Shown: positions 1 through 10,814 of the stretch, in pieces | How the letters are laid out: every line of letters begins with the position of its first letter | Numbering within the stretch: position 1 is the stretch's first letter | NCBI RefSeq assembly: GCF_036785885.1 | Contig: NC_092326.1 | Span: 37,968,287-38,032,286, forward strand | Reading direction: 5' to 3' | DNA length: 64,000 nucleotides | DNA from: Coffea arabica | Lineage: Eukaryota > Streptophyta > Magnoliopsida > Gentianales > Rubiaceae | The notes under the pieces: generated by a model | Seen by the model: the letters and a program-made list of their open reading frames with translations, nothing else | Told to the model about the DNA's origin: nothing | Database searches by the model: none | Translations under genes and position numbers: made by a program

Positions 1-510
1 AATCTGGAAAGATAGAGTAAAAATTGTGCAAGACATGTGCTATTTGGCTTTGTCCATATATGGTGAAAGAATTAATTAGCAAGGGTCTTACCTTCTAAAT
101 GGTTGTTACCCAAGTACAGCTGCTCAAGCTTCTTCAGTGCTCCAATTTCTTTTGGTATGGAACCTCCAAATTCGTTGAAAGACAAAGACAGCACCCGAAG
201 TTCTGAACATTGAGCTAAATTACTTGATGGTAATTGACCATATAACTTGTTCCATGATAGGTCAAGAAAACTCAGTCCAGGAAGATGGTAACACATGTCA
301 CTTGGAAGAACACCGGATAGGCTATTATTTGCAAGGGCAATGCTTTGCAGGGAGGAAATATTGAAAATCCCCGTGGGAATGTGTCCTGCCAGATGGTTGT
401 TATAAAGAGCTATATACTGTAGGTTTGACATGTTAGAGATGGAAGAAGGGATTAGACCAGTGAAACTATTGTTTCTAAGATTCAAGTGACGAAGCTGATG
501 AAATGAACCA
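1..510 (-). pseudogene. LRR receptor kinase relic: 3' part of exon 1 plus start of intron 1
   Basis: On the minus strand this reads as about seven leucine-rich repeats of the LxxLxLxxNxLxGxIP type (for example LRHLNLRNNSFTGLIPSSIS), followed by the splice donor GTAAGACC near position 60-68. It is collinear, base for base in length, with 34978-35487, the end of exon 1 and the start of intron 1 of the intact receptor kinase in this window. Similarity stops abruptly at 510, inside what should be the fifth repeat counted back from the donor side, and intergenic repeat follows. There is no signal peptide, N-terminal cap or start codon. On the other side the window begins, so kinase exons could lie outside it. 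This is a truncated gene-family relic. The LRR frame itself is open, so recent truncation is likely. Confidence 0.85.
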
Positions 511-1186
511 GAAAACAAGTAACATCACATTAGTACTACCTATCAATAGACATGACTTCTACTCATCCACATTAATTGGCAATTAAAAGATGAGAGATTT
601 GTTGAAATCGTACAAATAGAAGCAGCTCAAATTATGAATTAGCAAATTTACTTAAACAAAGTCTTCTATTAATTTGGAACAACCTGTAATTTCCTAGTGT
701 TTTGTTGTTATTTTTTTTTTGGACAGTAAAAATTGTCTTTGTATAACTACTAAACAAAGTACTTATTTCTCGTTTCAATTTATTCTTCTCAGACGTAGGC
801 AAAATTTTGTTTACGCCAACATGTTTAGGAAAGCATCTGGTTACATTTTTTTTAATTTTGTTTAAATTTTTTTTATATGTAGTAATACAACACAACTAAC
901 CGATACTTACCAAAGGATTTAGCTATAGGGTTCTTTTTTTTCTTTTTCCTCATAATATTACAACTAATTATATGGTTGCATCAAGACAAACACATTATAA
1001 TTCAGCAGCTTGACAAACTGATTCCAAGTAGTAGGACAAATAATAACATAAAATTAAGACTAAACTTTCATTTAGTAACATTTGAATCCAAAAACCTCTT
1101 CTTTTTTTTTGGGCCCTTCACTTTAATTGTTTTTACCCTAAATCAAGGTATCGCTGGCTTTCTTGTATCTAATAATAATAATAATA
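511..1186. repeat. Intergenic stretch with one copy of the ~200-bp W block
   Basis: No gene is visible. Positions 551-750 carry a diverged copy of a block that starts near 'catgacttctactcatcc' and ends near 'gtaaaaattgtct'. Related copies are at about 1437-1690, 2930-3110, 4495-4690, 11475-11680, 15505-15610, 16245-16500 and 37430-37530. The rest is AT-rich with T runs and nothing recognised. The short open frames here have no domain or codon pattern that supports a gene. Confidence 0.55.
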
Positions 1187-1932
1187 GTTATTTGTCACCT
1201 TCAAATACTAAGTCTTGGTCATTTTGCAAGAAACTGAAGTGATGGTTCCTCGAGTATTCTGAACGATGACTTTATATAGAAATTTGTGATATAGAACTTC
1301 ATCTCAACGTGCAGGAAATGCTAGAAAATCAATGACGCCTCAACCCCACAAATAGAAGAATAATCGAATTTGTGATTAATAACGTTGGTGATATCACGAT
1401 AGAAAAAGTCAATACAATCAATATTATCGATCAACGGGACTGGACCTCTACTCATCCACGTCAATTTACAATTAATGGATGAGAGATATGTATGCAAATC
1501 ATCTTAATAGAAGAAGCCATATAATGAATTAGTGAATTTACCTAAATAACATCTTCTATGAATGGATATTTCTAACAGGTATATAGTGGGTGCTGGTTAG
1601 CAACAAGTGCCCATTTTGTTAGATAAACTATTTAGTAATTTGAAAAAATTTGCAGTTTCCTAGCATTTTGCTCTTATTTCTTTTTTGGGTGGTAAATTCT
1701 GTCAAAGCACCAACTGCAGTACCTACAACTAGCACGAAATCTTTCATTATTGGGGGCACTTGTAGACAATGAGTATTGAAATGACTTTTCAGGGTTTATG
1801 TCCTCAACCATTCCCATGCTCAAGTCAATGTTAAGGCAAAATAACTACAATTAAAATGAATGTGGCAGTTCCTCAAATAGTTGGCAATTATGGGCTCATA
1901 TGCAAAATGATTGCAAACTTGTTATTGGGAGG
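1187..1932. repeat. Segmental duplication R1, copy A
   Basis: Closely matches 15993-16730 from 'agttatttgtcacc' to 'ttgttattgggagg'. A more diverged, shorter copy lies at about 37050-37530 and a fragment near 41600-41760. No open reading frame is conserved between the copies, so this is duplicated intergenic DNA of the receptor-kinase cluster. It includes a W block at 1437-1690. Confidence 0.8.
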
Positions 1933-2419
1933 CATGCACATGTACCACTAATCAGCTGAACACTTTTTTTTTATTGTTATTTGTTTGGTTGAGGAAATTG
2001 ATCAGCTTAACACTTAACCAAGAAGTGACAGCTCTGGCGGACTATAAAGCAATATTGGCGAACGATTTAATACTACAATTCAGGCCCTGTTTGGTTCTAA
2101 GAATTCGCTGAGAAAAATGAAAATGAATTCCCCTGGAGAAATGTTTCTCTTGGTTTATTTTGAGGGAATTGCAGAGTTGGGGGGGCTCGGGTGCAATTCA
2201 TTACTCAGGTTATGCCTCGTCTAGTTTGATTTCTCTTGTAACAAAATAAAGAAAAAGGAAAATTGAATTTCTTGAGTTGGTAATGGATTCTGTGAATATT
2301 TAAACAAACAACACACTATTATGTTAGTCTAATTACGAAAAACTAATATAAAACCAATTTTCTTTAGTACGCTTCATTTAGTAACTTTCGAATACAAAAC
2401 CGCCATTTTTTATCCTTAA
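1933..2419. other. Intergenic stretch with a short block shared with 9349-9424
   Basis: Positions about 1951-2021 match 9349-9424 ('atcagctgaacac', T run, 'atcagcttaacac'). In the second location this block joins the Copia remnant to a MULE-like relic, so the two places share a junction. Nothing else is recognised in this stretch. Confidence 0.5.
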
Positions 2420-3225
2420 ATCAACCTATCGTTGACTTACTTGTAGAATGGTAAAAATAGAACTTTTGCTTCACACACGTCAATATACTTTTGCCATTGT
2501 TACATACAATCACTTGCCAATTTTGTGATTTAGCATATTTGAAGATGTTCATTCGTGCAATATAATTAGTTAACCACATAATATATATGACAAATGCGGT
2601 TGCTTTGATCAAGGAAATAAGTGTGGTTTTTACGGAAGAAGTAAAAGTGAAAGCTCCCTACCAAGTAGTACTCAAGATTGGGCCTCTTCAAGGACTAGTT
2701 CTTCATTCTTTAATGTTTCGAGTGCGTGGGAAGGCCGGAGAAAAACCTCCGGTGAGTTGACCTTCAATTACTAAAGACTTGGGCATTATGAAAGAAACTC
2801 TAAAAATAAATGTACCTCACAAAACTTTGAACGACATGACTTTGGCCAGAAAATTTGTGATTCTGCATAGCTTGAGCCCCACATATGCTATGCAAGAACC
2901 ATCAGTACTGCCCAACCATACACATGACTTCTACTCATCCACATTAATTTGTAATTAATAAATGAGAGATATGTCTGGAAATTATAAAAATAGAAGTGGG
3001 CATACTATGAAGTAGGGAAGTTACGTAAATAAAATCTTTTATTAGTTTGGAAAACCTGCAAGTTCTTATTTGACAGTAAAGTTTGTCTCTCTATAACTGT
3101 TGAACGAACAAGTAGTATACTTCTGATTATGATGTTGGATGTTGGCTTTGAAACTCGAAAGGAATAAATGAACAGAGGTTTGCTCCACTTTGGCGGCCAA
3201 ACTCAGGCCTTTTTGGAATGGGTCT

Positions 3226-3281
<56 letters not shown>

Positions 3282-3415
3282 AGATATTTTGCTGACGTTG
3301 CACTTACATGGCAGGACATGTGGTCAACCTTGTTAGGAAATATAAAACAATTACTGACTACATAGTTTTTGTACATGGCAATTAACAGTTAAATTTGGTT
3401 GCGAAAAGTTTTTCA
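2420..3415. repeat. Segmental duplication R2, copy A
   Basis: Collinear with about 10108-11918, and with shorter copies at about 4170-4935 and 39105-39845. Shared landmarks are 'gtgatttagcatat', 'cacataatatatatgac', 'gggcctcttcaagg' and 'gctgacgttgcac'. Reading frames are not kept between copies: 11089-11478 is open in one copy and broken in the others. It is therefore best read as non-coding duplicated DNA. Confidence 0.75.
3229..3278. repeat. (AT)25 microsatellite
   Basis: Twenty-five uninterrupted AT dinucleotides. The paralogous site near 11795 has only a short imperfect AT stretch, so the expansion is private to this copy. Confidence 0.95.
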
Positions 3416-3439
3416 TCTTTTGTTGACAAAACTAAAAGC

Positions 3440-3660
3440 AAAAGACGATGGCAAAGTTAAGATCAGCTTTTGCTCGATACACTTTTTCATGTAATGTTGT
3501 TGTCTTACGGTACTTGCACCAATTAACTCACCAGCTTACAGATACTACTTCTATGCAGAGAATTTGCCTAATTAACCATCATGTTGTTTTACAAAAAATA
3601 TTGGACAAAGGCTGCTTCTACAGCTCAAGAGTCATAAATAAATAACTAGTTCGTACTTCA
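3440..3660. repeat. Intergenic Z block, copy 1
   Basis: A block running from 'aaagttaagatcagc' to 'caagagtcataaat'. It recurs at 4972-5079 plus 6015-6245 (split there by a transposon), 14660-14870, 38500-38705, and partly near 41120-41200. Its uninterrupted copies serve as the empty site for the insertions at 5080 and 6053. Confidence 0.7.
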
Positions 3661-3717
3661 AGAAGCAAACAGGGATTTTGTCGATGCTAATTATTAGTGG
3701 GATTTTGTTTTTTGGGT

Positions 3718-3928
3718 AAAGACTTCAGTCATCATAATTTTAAAACTATAGAAATCGCATTTTGTGAAATACTAATCCTTCCAATCCATACTCTGCAAAA
3801 AACATAGACACTCGTATTATCCTCTTAAATTGACTAAAATTTTACCACGGGGAAAGAAGTAATGTAGGTGCAGAAAAGAATTCTTCACCGGGTGCCAGAT
3901 AGCTAAGTGTTGCTAGTGTTTTTGTTAG
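3718..3928 (-). pseudogene. LRR receptor kinase relic: exon 4 start, last intron, exon 3 end
   Basis: On the minus strand this matches the kinase region of the intact gene around 32165-32420: the end of exon 3 (activation-loop region, near 3885-3928), the last intron, and the start of exon 4 after a 'tgcag' acceptor near 3775. The exon 4 part (YGLEGLV and following) is interrupted by frameshift and stop codons within about 25 codons, and the rest of the kinase is missing. It is a strongly decayed remnant. Its value is in showing that a whole paralogue once lay here. Confidence 0.75.
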
Positions 3929-4169
3929 AAAATAATTAAACCAAGCCTTATGTACCAGTTCATGCCACGTGTCATTTGGAGATTGGTCAGCAAAGTGAGT
4001 TGTGGTCATTATGGGTAATAGAAAATGTCCATTTGCCTCGTATATCGATTTCTCGTGATTGTTTCTGCGAGTTTGTGTTCCTTTATCAATTTTGGGTCCA
4101 TCAGTTCTGGTATGAATAATGTTGTTGTCAAAATGAATTAAAAAATAAATCTTCTCTTATTACTTCCTG

Positions 4170-4935
4170 GTAGTAGTGCAATATAATTAGTCAACGACAT
4201 AATATATATGACAAATACCAATCCTAACATGAATTCTACAAATTAATGCGGATGCTTTGAACAAGGAAATAAGTGTGGTTTTTTCTGCAATCAAGGACAA
4301 GGCCTTCATTCTTTAATGATCGAGCGCATGGGAAGACTGGAGAAACACCTCCAAGAAACAATTTATAGTTGATGTTCCTCAACTCTTTGGCCAGAAAATT
4401 TGTGATGCTGTATTGCTTTGTCCCAGTCGTGCAGGAAACGGTGGAAAATTAAGGATGCCTTGGTCCTACATATGCAACACCCATCAGTACTGCCCAACCA
4501 TACACATAATAAATGAGAGATATGCTGGAAATTATACAAATAGAAGTAGTCATACTATGAATTAGTGAAATTACGTAAATAACATCTTTTATTAATTTAA
4601 AAAACCTGCAAGTTCTCAGTTGTTTACCCTTATTTTCTTTTTGGGCTGTAAAGAGTCTGTCTCTCTACAAATATTGACCAAACAAGTAGTTTACTTTTAC
4701 TTCTGATTATGATGTTGGATGTTGGATGTTGGCTTTGAAACTTGAAAGGAATAAATGAACAGAGATTTACTCCACTTTGTGGCATGTTTGCATTGGTGGC
4801 CAAACTTGAGCCTTCTTCGAAAGGGCCTAACGTACATTTTACTGACGTTGTGCTTGCATATTTTTTGTTTATGGCAATTAACAGTTAACTTTGATTGCAA
4901 AAAGTTTTTTTCATTTTTGGTTGACAAAACTAAAA
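4170..4935. repeat. Segmental duplication R2, copy C
   Basis: A shorter, more diverged copy of 2420-3415. It keeps 'cataatatatatgac', 'catgaattctacaaat', 'atgatgttggatgttgg' and 'gcaattaacagttaa' in order, with internal deletions. The overlapping short open frames on both strands are not conserved in the other copies. Confidence 0.7.
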
Positions 4936-5079
4936 GCAAAAGATAGCTATTAATTTTAGATAGATGATGGTAAAGTTAATATCAGTTTTTCATGTTATTC
5001 TGTTGTACCTATTAACTCTGCGTTTACAGACACAACTTCTATGCAGAGAATTTGCCAAACTAAAGCAACCGTGTTATTT

Positions 5080-6013
5080 GGGATAATTTCAGAAACCTCT
5101 CTTGAGGTTTCTTACAATTTCACTCGGCTCCTCTCAATTTTAAAAAATTCCCTTGGCATAATAAAATACCTATAATACCCTCCACTTGGTAGACAATTCT
5201 AAATTTAAGGCAATAGATTTACAAAATCCAAAAAAAAAATTTCTTTTATAGTTAATATACTGCCACACCATTTTTTTTTTTTATCTTCAATTTTGTGGAT
5301 ATTAGCAAATTGAAATTACAAAATTAATAGAGAAAGTAGAGTATGTATTAAACTAAAAGGAAATGAAGAGACTTGCAATGATAGAGAAATAACTAATGAA
5401 ATTGATTATTGAAATAGGAAGAAGAACTAAAGATGTGAAATTTGTCATATTTTGTTTGTTGTCATGAAAAACTTTAATAAAATGTCATAAGGATTTCTTT
5501 CATTGGATGGGAAATTTTTGGTTATGATTTTATTGTGGATGTAGAATTTATTCTCTGCTTTTGAAATATTAATATTTGTAAGACCATAAGAAGGTTGTAA
5601 TGGTGGTTTTAGGTCAGATTAGTTCGTATTGAAAAAGTATTTGAGCATTGAGATAATGGGAGGTGTGTGTCCATATGAGTGATTTTTTTTTACATGGCAA
5701 GTACTAATGCTGTATATGCAATTTGAAATCTTTTGGATGGTTATTTGGATTTGGAACATATGCTTGGATGATTGTTAAGAATTAAACTTGTTGATTTGTG
5801 CAAAGTGTGGACGAAAATGATTAAACATACTATGTTTTGCTTTCTTTGTTTTGTACAAAAGGGCAATTTGGATTTTTGACAAAAAATGTAACATGTTGGA
5901 CCTATATTGTTATATAAACAGTAAAAGTAGGGGATGTATATGTAATTTTTAAAACTTGAGAGGAGCTCTTTGTAATTATTAAAAACCTCAGGGGAAGTTT
6001 GGGAAATTGTCCC
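5080..6013. mobile_element. Non-autonomous MULE-like or hAT-like DNA transposon
   Basis: Both ends carry an inverted repeat of about 30 bp. The left end begins 'gggataatttcagaaacctc', and the right end read backwards begins 'gggacaatttcccaaac'; about 7 of 30 positions differ. It is flanked by a direct repeat 'tgttattt' at 5072-5079 and 6015-6022, 9 bp if one mismatch is allowed. Uninterrupted versions of the target exist near 3583 and 14793, which proves insertion. The 0.93-kb body is AT-rich and holds no transposase frame. A 9-bp duplication would suit Mutator-like elements and 8 bp would suit hAT; the sequence alone does not decide. Confidence 0.85.
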
Positions 6014-6052
6014 ATGTTATTTTACAAAAACATTAGCAAAAGGTTGTTTCTA

Positions 6053-6208
6053 AGATTAATCTTTCCTACACTGACATTGTATATACTATCAGCGTTGGAT
6101 GAATTGCAACTATGCAAAATTTGAATTTGAAATTCAACTTTTGCACACATGTCATGAATCTAACGCTGATAGCGTATACACCATCAGTGTAGGAAAGATT
6201 TACTCTTC
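6053..6208. mobile_element. 156-bp MITE with ~45-bp inverted repeats
   Basis: The left arm 'aatctttcctacactgac' is mirrored by 'gtgtaggaaagattt' on the right, and the arms continue through 'ctatcagcgtt' and 'aacgctgatagcg'. The flanking direct repeat 'tttcta' is at 6047-6052 and 6209-6214. The empty site is seen at about 15650 ('gcttgtttctatagttcaag'). No coding capacity. Confidence 0.85.
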
Positions 6209-6214
6209 TTTCTA

Positions 6215-7077
6215 TAGCTCAAGAGTCATAAATAAAGAACTAGTTAATACTTCAAGAAGCAAAGAAAAGTAAACCTGGAACAAAGACGAAAATGGGGGCC
6301 AGGAACCACCACTCCAAAGTCTTCAAAATTCATGTTTTTCTCCCTTTGAAATTTGGAAAGATTTTAAACACTTTACTTACAAATTAAACCTTATGTGCAA
6401 AAAATTATAGAAACTTTCATGTTGATTCGAATATTATAGGTATATAAAGTCCGACTCTTTAAACTATTTTTTTATCCCAATGTTGATTTGGAAGTTATGA
6501 AAATTCTGTAATGCCAATTAATCAGCGAACAAAATCTCATGATCAAACGGGTGTTGGGATTTGCAAATTCATTGTAATTAGGAAATTACATAGGAAATTC
6601 AAACCAGCCAAGCCTACCATTTTGACAATCTAGTTTGATTTTTTTTAGTGAACAAAATTTCAACATGGAGGAGATGGCATGTGACGTCCCTGTTGGCTTC
6701 ACTATAGATTAGGAAAAGATGATAAAATTTTCTTTATTTTTCTTATTTGTAGATGATAATTTATCTATAATTAAGGAAAAGATTAGTCCTTAACTTGAAA
6801 TAAAAAGCAATGTCCTTCAACATTTTATCCTGCAACTGTTAAGGTCAAGAAGGTCGATATTTATGTGCAAATGAAAGTAAATGTCCTGACTTATGTTGTT
6901 ATGCTATGCAGTACATGGATTCGGATTCAATAAAGACTATGAACAGGATTACAACCTTGTAGCTACTTACAAAGCATAAGGACTGATCAGATGGCATTTC
7001 TACTTGACCGCAGCTAGTTGAGATTTCTCCAAGCCCTATAAGAAACAGCACCAATACAAAATTATTACCCAACTAGA
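6215..7077. repeat. Duplicated 3'-flank DNA of the receptor-kinase family
   Basis: Two blocks. Positions 6215-6500 match 15650-15960 ('gaaccaccactccaaagtc'). Positions about 6585-7077 match about 18455-18884 ('aaaccagccaagcctacc', 'tgcaaatgaaagtaaatg', 'tacttgaccgcagc'), with an extra ~55 bp near 6800-6855. The last part ('gatttctccaagccct', 'caaaattattaccc') also resembles 31793-31840, just 3' of the intact kinase stop codon, so it is probably old kinase 3' untranslated sequence. No gene is seen. Confidence 0.65.
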
Positions 7078-7246
7078 ACAAACTGATTGGCTCATGGACA
7101 TGCCCCTCAAAAGTATGCGGAGAAGCAAAAGTGGAGGAAGCATTAGCAGTTTAGCACTAAGAGCAACAATGGTTCGACCAAGGATTGAAGGCTGGAGAAA
7201 TTATATAATTGCAAGAGATAAGAATGGCAAACTGATTGGGTCATGG
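7078..7246 (+). mobile_element. Rearranged scrap of LINE RNase H domain
   Basis: Two pieces of the LINE-type RNase H sequence at 18886-19372 occur here in swapped order. Positions 7078-7200 match the stretch from 'aaactgattggctcatgg' to 'gaaggctggagaaa'. Positions 7201-7246 match the stretch that comes before it in the other copy ('tatataattgcaagag'). Residues such as ALRA and IEGWRN are readable but the frames are broken. The poly(A) end present in the other copy is missing here. Confidence 0.7.
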
Positions 7247-7292
7247 CTAGGAGAGTTGGGAAAACTAGAAATCTCAGAGAGAACGTGCACCT

Positions 7293-7653
7293 TTAAGACG
7301 TCCTTGAATGGAGGGCACTTATGTACTGAAGCTTGATCTTTTTGAGCGAAACAAGAAAATCTTTTATGTTGCTTCTCTCTCTTGGAGATTCCATCGTGCA
7401 GTCCAAAGCCACTTTCATGATTGAGGCTATACAGCTTAGCTTTTCAACAAAGTATTCATCATTTTCCTTCAGCAAATTAGCATCGATTACCTGGGCTAAT
7501 CCATCAGGTATTGAATTAGTCACCCAACTCTTCAAGCTCAAGTTTTCGCCAAACATTTCACTATTAGTTTTGTTCTGGTGAAGACTTCCATCATCATAAT
7601 TCCAAAACTGTAGGTATTGCATTTTGTTGATACTAATCCTTCTAATCCATACT
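7293..7653 (-). pseudogene. LRR receptor kinase relic: last kinase exon
   Basis: Minus-strand copy of exon 4 of the intact kinase (31884-32245). It starts after a 'ctgcag' acceptor and ends at the same C-terminus (HSRTS against NSRTS). Readable parts are YGLEGLVS..SFGIMMMEVFTRT, then after a 1-bp deletion SEMFGENLSLKSWVTNSIPDG, ASIMKVALDCTMESPRERS and the LKKIKLQY tail. The single frameshift, near the position of NPNSE in the intact gene, breaks kinase subdomains X-XI. The Copia remnant at 7698 sits in what was the intron just upstream, and exon 3 is gone. Confidence 0.85.
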
Positions 7654-7697
7654 CTGCAGGACATATATAAAATTCATCTATGTTCTTAAATTGGTTG

Positions 7698-8042
7698 TGT
7701 TGGTTTTTTGGGACATAAACTGAGAAACAACACTTTAGTGTTGCAAAAAAAGTTTATAAGAGACTTGTATTAAAGATGAAAAATGAGCTTATGTTCTACA
7801 TTCATCAACTCACTATTTATAGTGATTACATGAAATAAACTAACAAAATATTCCACTAACAATTATCCTAAAAATCTCAACAAAATATAATCTTCTTCTA
7901 CTAGCAAATCTTAGCTAAAATATTTGTTAACAAACCAACGTGATCTTTGGTTAACAAATATCCTTATTTGCTAATTACTAAATTATTTTGATATCAAACT
8001 CAATCTAATAAAATCTGTAGGAAAAGCTGGCATATCTCAACA
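7698..8042 (-). mobile_element. 3' LTR of the Copia remnant
   Basis: A 345-bp LTR, read on the minus strand as TGTTGAGATATG...CCAACA, with the canonical TG/CA ends. A purine-rich tract 'ggcaaggaggag' directly precedes it on the minus strand, as expected for the plus-strand primer. No partner LTR is present because the element is cut off at 9349, so no target-site duplication can be shown. Confidence 0.75.
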
Positions 8043-9349
8043 CTCCTCCTTGCCACTTTTGCTGCAGATTTTTCTTCTCAAATCTTTGAACATTGTTTTG
8101 GACAAGGCTTTCATAAAAATGTCTGCAATCTGGTCTTCAGTCTTGCAATGTTTCTTGAGACAAACTTCAAAACCAATACCAAATTTTCTGATGTATTCAA
8201 ATGACTTCTTTGCAATTTGAAAGTGGAACTCCCATACGCAATAGATGAACCTGAAGAAGAAATTCGCAATACAAAAAAAGATTGCTATGAGAGACATAAA
8301 ACAATCCTTCAAATTTTTGTATGGTCTTTCATTAGCTTTGTCACCACCATCATCCTTGGGTAGCTTTTCATGAATTTTCACAATGTAGCCTCCTTCAATT
8401 GCCTCATTAATGATCTCCTCCTGAATTTTAGCATCATCTGAATTTTTTGGTTCATAATACTGCACCTTGGAATTGTCAATTTCTGACAAATTCAAAGCAA
8501 AATTTTTGCCTCTCATTTTCATTGAGAAAAGTTCATTCCCAACTGGATCATGTATAACACAAGTCCTGTTTTTGAAGATGACAAAATAATTCTTCTCCAA
8601 TAACTGTCCAACACTTAATAAATTTTGATTAATTTCAGGCACATACAAAACATCAGAAATAATTTTGGTACCTGAACCATAATCAATAGCAACACTACCT
8701 TTGCCTTTCACCTCAATATAATCTCCATTTCCAATTCTGACTTTGGAGATTTGCGATTTATCAAGTTTCCTAAATATAGATTCATCATATGTCATGTGAT
8801 AAATGCAACCACTGTCTATTAGCCAAGTTTCAGTACAGGAATTATTGCTTGCAAAACAAGTAGCCACGAAAAGTTGCTCCTCATCTTGTTCATCAACCAT
8901 CTGAGCGTGATGCTCTCTTCTTCCTTTATTTTTGCAAACTCTCTCCATATGTCCCATTTGCTTACAAAACCTACATTGAATGTCAGGTCTAAACCAACAA
9001 TATATTGAAAGATGTGAGGTTTTCTTACAGTGTGGACACGGAGGATTTCTGTCATTTTTCTTCTCATCTTTGCTATTTTTTTCTTGATCATTTCTTTCAC
9101 CTTGTCGAATTTGATCCTTGTTTATTGCTTGAAAAGCACATTCAATGACTTCTTCAGTTCTTATGGCTCGTCTTTGTTCTTGTGCCTCTAAAGCATTGAT
9201 CAATTCTGGCAAGGTCATCCGAGAGAGATCCCTTGAATCTTCAAGAGAGGAAATCTTGGCTTCAAACCTTTCTGGTAAACTTACCAAGACTTTCTCCACA
9301 ACTCTGCTATCCGGAAGTTGTTCACCAATCAATCTGATTTTTTTTCATT
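8037..9349 (-). pseudogene. Copia-type gag-protease fused to RNase H tail (internally deleted retrotransposon)
   Basis: One open frame of 431 codons (9332-8037) encodes the C-terminal part of a Copia gag. It has two zinc knuckles, CPHCKKTSHLSIYC at residues 99-112 and CRFCKQMGHMERVC at 120-133, then a protease with WLIDSG at 170-175 and LLSVGQL. It then jumps to the extreme C-terminus of the polyprotein (KTEDQIADIFMKAL). Integrase, reverse transcriptase and most of RNase H are missing without loss of frame. The stop codon lies just inside the 3' LTR. The 5' part of gag, the primer-binding site and the 5' LTR are cut off at 9349. A stretch around residues 340-375 is hydrophobic and does not look like Copia sequence. 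It resembles gag-only non-autonomous retrotransposons, and it is not an active gene. Confidence 0.75.
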
Positions 9350-9439
9350 AATCAGCTGAACACTTTTTTTTTTTTCATTGTTATTTGTTTGGTTGAGGAA
9401 ATTGATCAGCTTAACACTTAACCAAGGCTCAGTCTCTAC

Positions 9440-10107
9440 AAATAATACATGGAGAGGTTTCTAACTATTTTAATGGCCTCCCTCTAGGCTTCGAAAATTA
9501 CACTAGCAATCTTTGAAGTTAATTATCTTGTAACATTTAGACCCAATTAATAATAAAAGTGACATTGTGAGAAAGAATAATATAATTTTATCATTACTCC
9601 TCATCTGCTACATTATTTAATTAATTTAATACTAACACAAATGTTAAATAAAAACACTAAAATTTGCTGTTTTTCATTAGGGATTAAATCACATATATCA
9701 TCAAAAATATATATATCATTTATATTTTTCACTTAATACAAGATTCAAATTACCCTTTTCAATTATATACCTGTTGTCAAACATGATCAACAATAAATAA
9801 TTTAAAAAATCGGCAACCAAAATATTACAGAGAACAAACTTTAATATCATAAATATTCTTGTTAGCATATTAAGGTTAGTTGTTCAGATTTTTATGGTAT
9901 TAAAGTTCGCTCTTTATAATATTTTAGTTACAGATTTTTTTTTGAGTATTTGTTGTTCATGTTTGACAATGAATTATGTAATTGAAAAGAGTAATTTTGG
10001 AACTTACATTAAGTGAAATATATAAAATGATATACTTCTTTTGATGCCATATGTGATTTAATCCATGATGATAACACAGCAAATTCTAGTATATTTATTT
10101 AATGTTG
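9440..10107. mobile_element. Truncated MULE-like element relic
   Basis: Matches 16737-17395 closely, from 'ggtttctaactattttaatgg' to 'tatttatttaatgtt', but lacks the outer terminal repeat on the left and the whole right end. The other copy retains 'gaggtttctgaaattatccc' at its right end, which identifies the family as that of the 5080-6013 element or a close relative. No transposase frame. Confidence 0.65.
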
Positions 10108-10339
10108 GCAAATGGTATCGTTGGCTTACTTGCAGAACAGTAAAAATAGAACTTTTGCTTGACACATGCCAACACACTGAGTGCAAAAGTATAATAATCT
10201 AAAAAGTTATGCTAGGCAAATATTACTATTTATGATGATTAATAGATAGTAGAAGGAAATGATAGTAAAGAAGATGCAAAAACTGAAGTCTTTGGTATAG
10301 TATTGTTGAGCAAGTTTTTGCCGTTGTTACATACAATCA

Positions 10340-10632
10340 AGAACCAGTGGAGCCAAGAACCAGTGGGCACTTTTGATTTGTAAAAAGAGAAAAAATCAAA
10401 TATTATTTAACTAACATCATAAATGTAATTTTTAATCATTTTTTTTGTCTCACATATATCATATTATTGATACAATTTTATTCTAAATAAAATTTTTTCC
10501 AAATAATCTCCTATCGACACACATTTAATGTTTCCTCCAGCATTAACAGCTAACATGAATTTGATCAGTACCCTTAAATCATAAGAGGGAACACAAACCA
10601 TGGGATTAGACGGAACCCCTTTCCATCAAAAG
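10340..10632. mobile_element. ~293-bp insertion with 12-bp inverted repeats (MITE candidate)
   Basis: The paralogous site near 2505 reads 'acatacaatcacttgcc' without interruption. Here about 293 bp intervene. The insert contains the perfect inverted pair 'ggcacttttgat' (10366-10377) and 'atcaaaagtgcc' (10625-10636), and a short direct repeat 'agaaccagtgg' at its left edge. No clear target-site duplication is visible, so the class is unknown. Confidence 0.5.
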
Positions 10633-10706
10633 TGCCAATTTTGTGATTTAGCATATTGATCAAACCTGTAAAATACTTTGTTCTATGGCCAAATATGTGT
10701 CCTCAG

Positions 10707-10814
10707 TCTGTCATATCTAAGGCACTATTATATTCTTTAAAACATGAAAATTCTATCGAATCTGTCATATCTAAGGCACTATTATATTCTTTAAAACATG
10801 AAAATTCTATCGAA
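10707..10814. repeat. Perfect 54-bp tandem duplication
   Basis: Units 10707-10760 and 10761-10814 are identical. The 39-kb paralogue has a single, diverged unit, so this is a recent local duplication. Confidence 0.95.
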
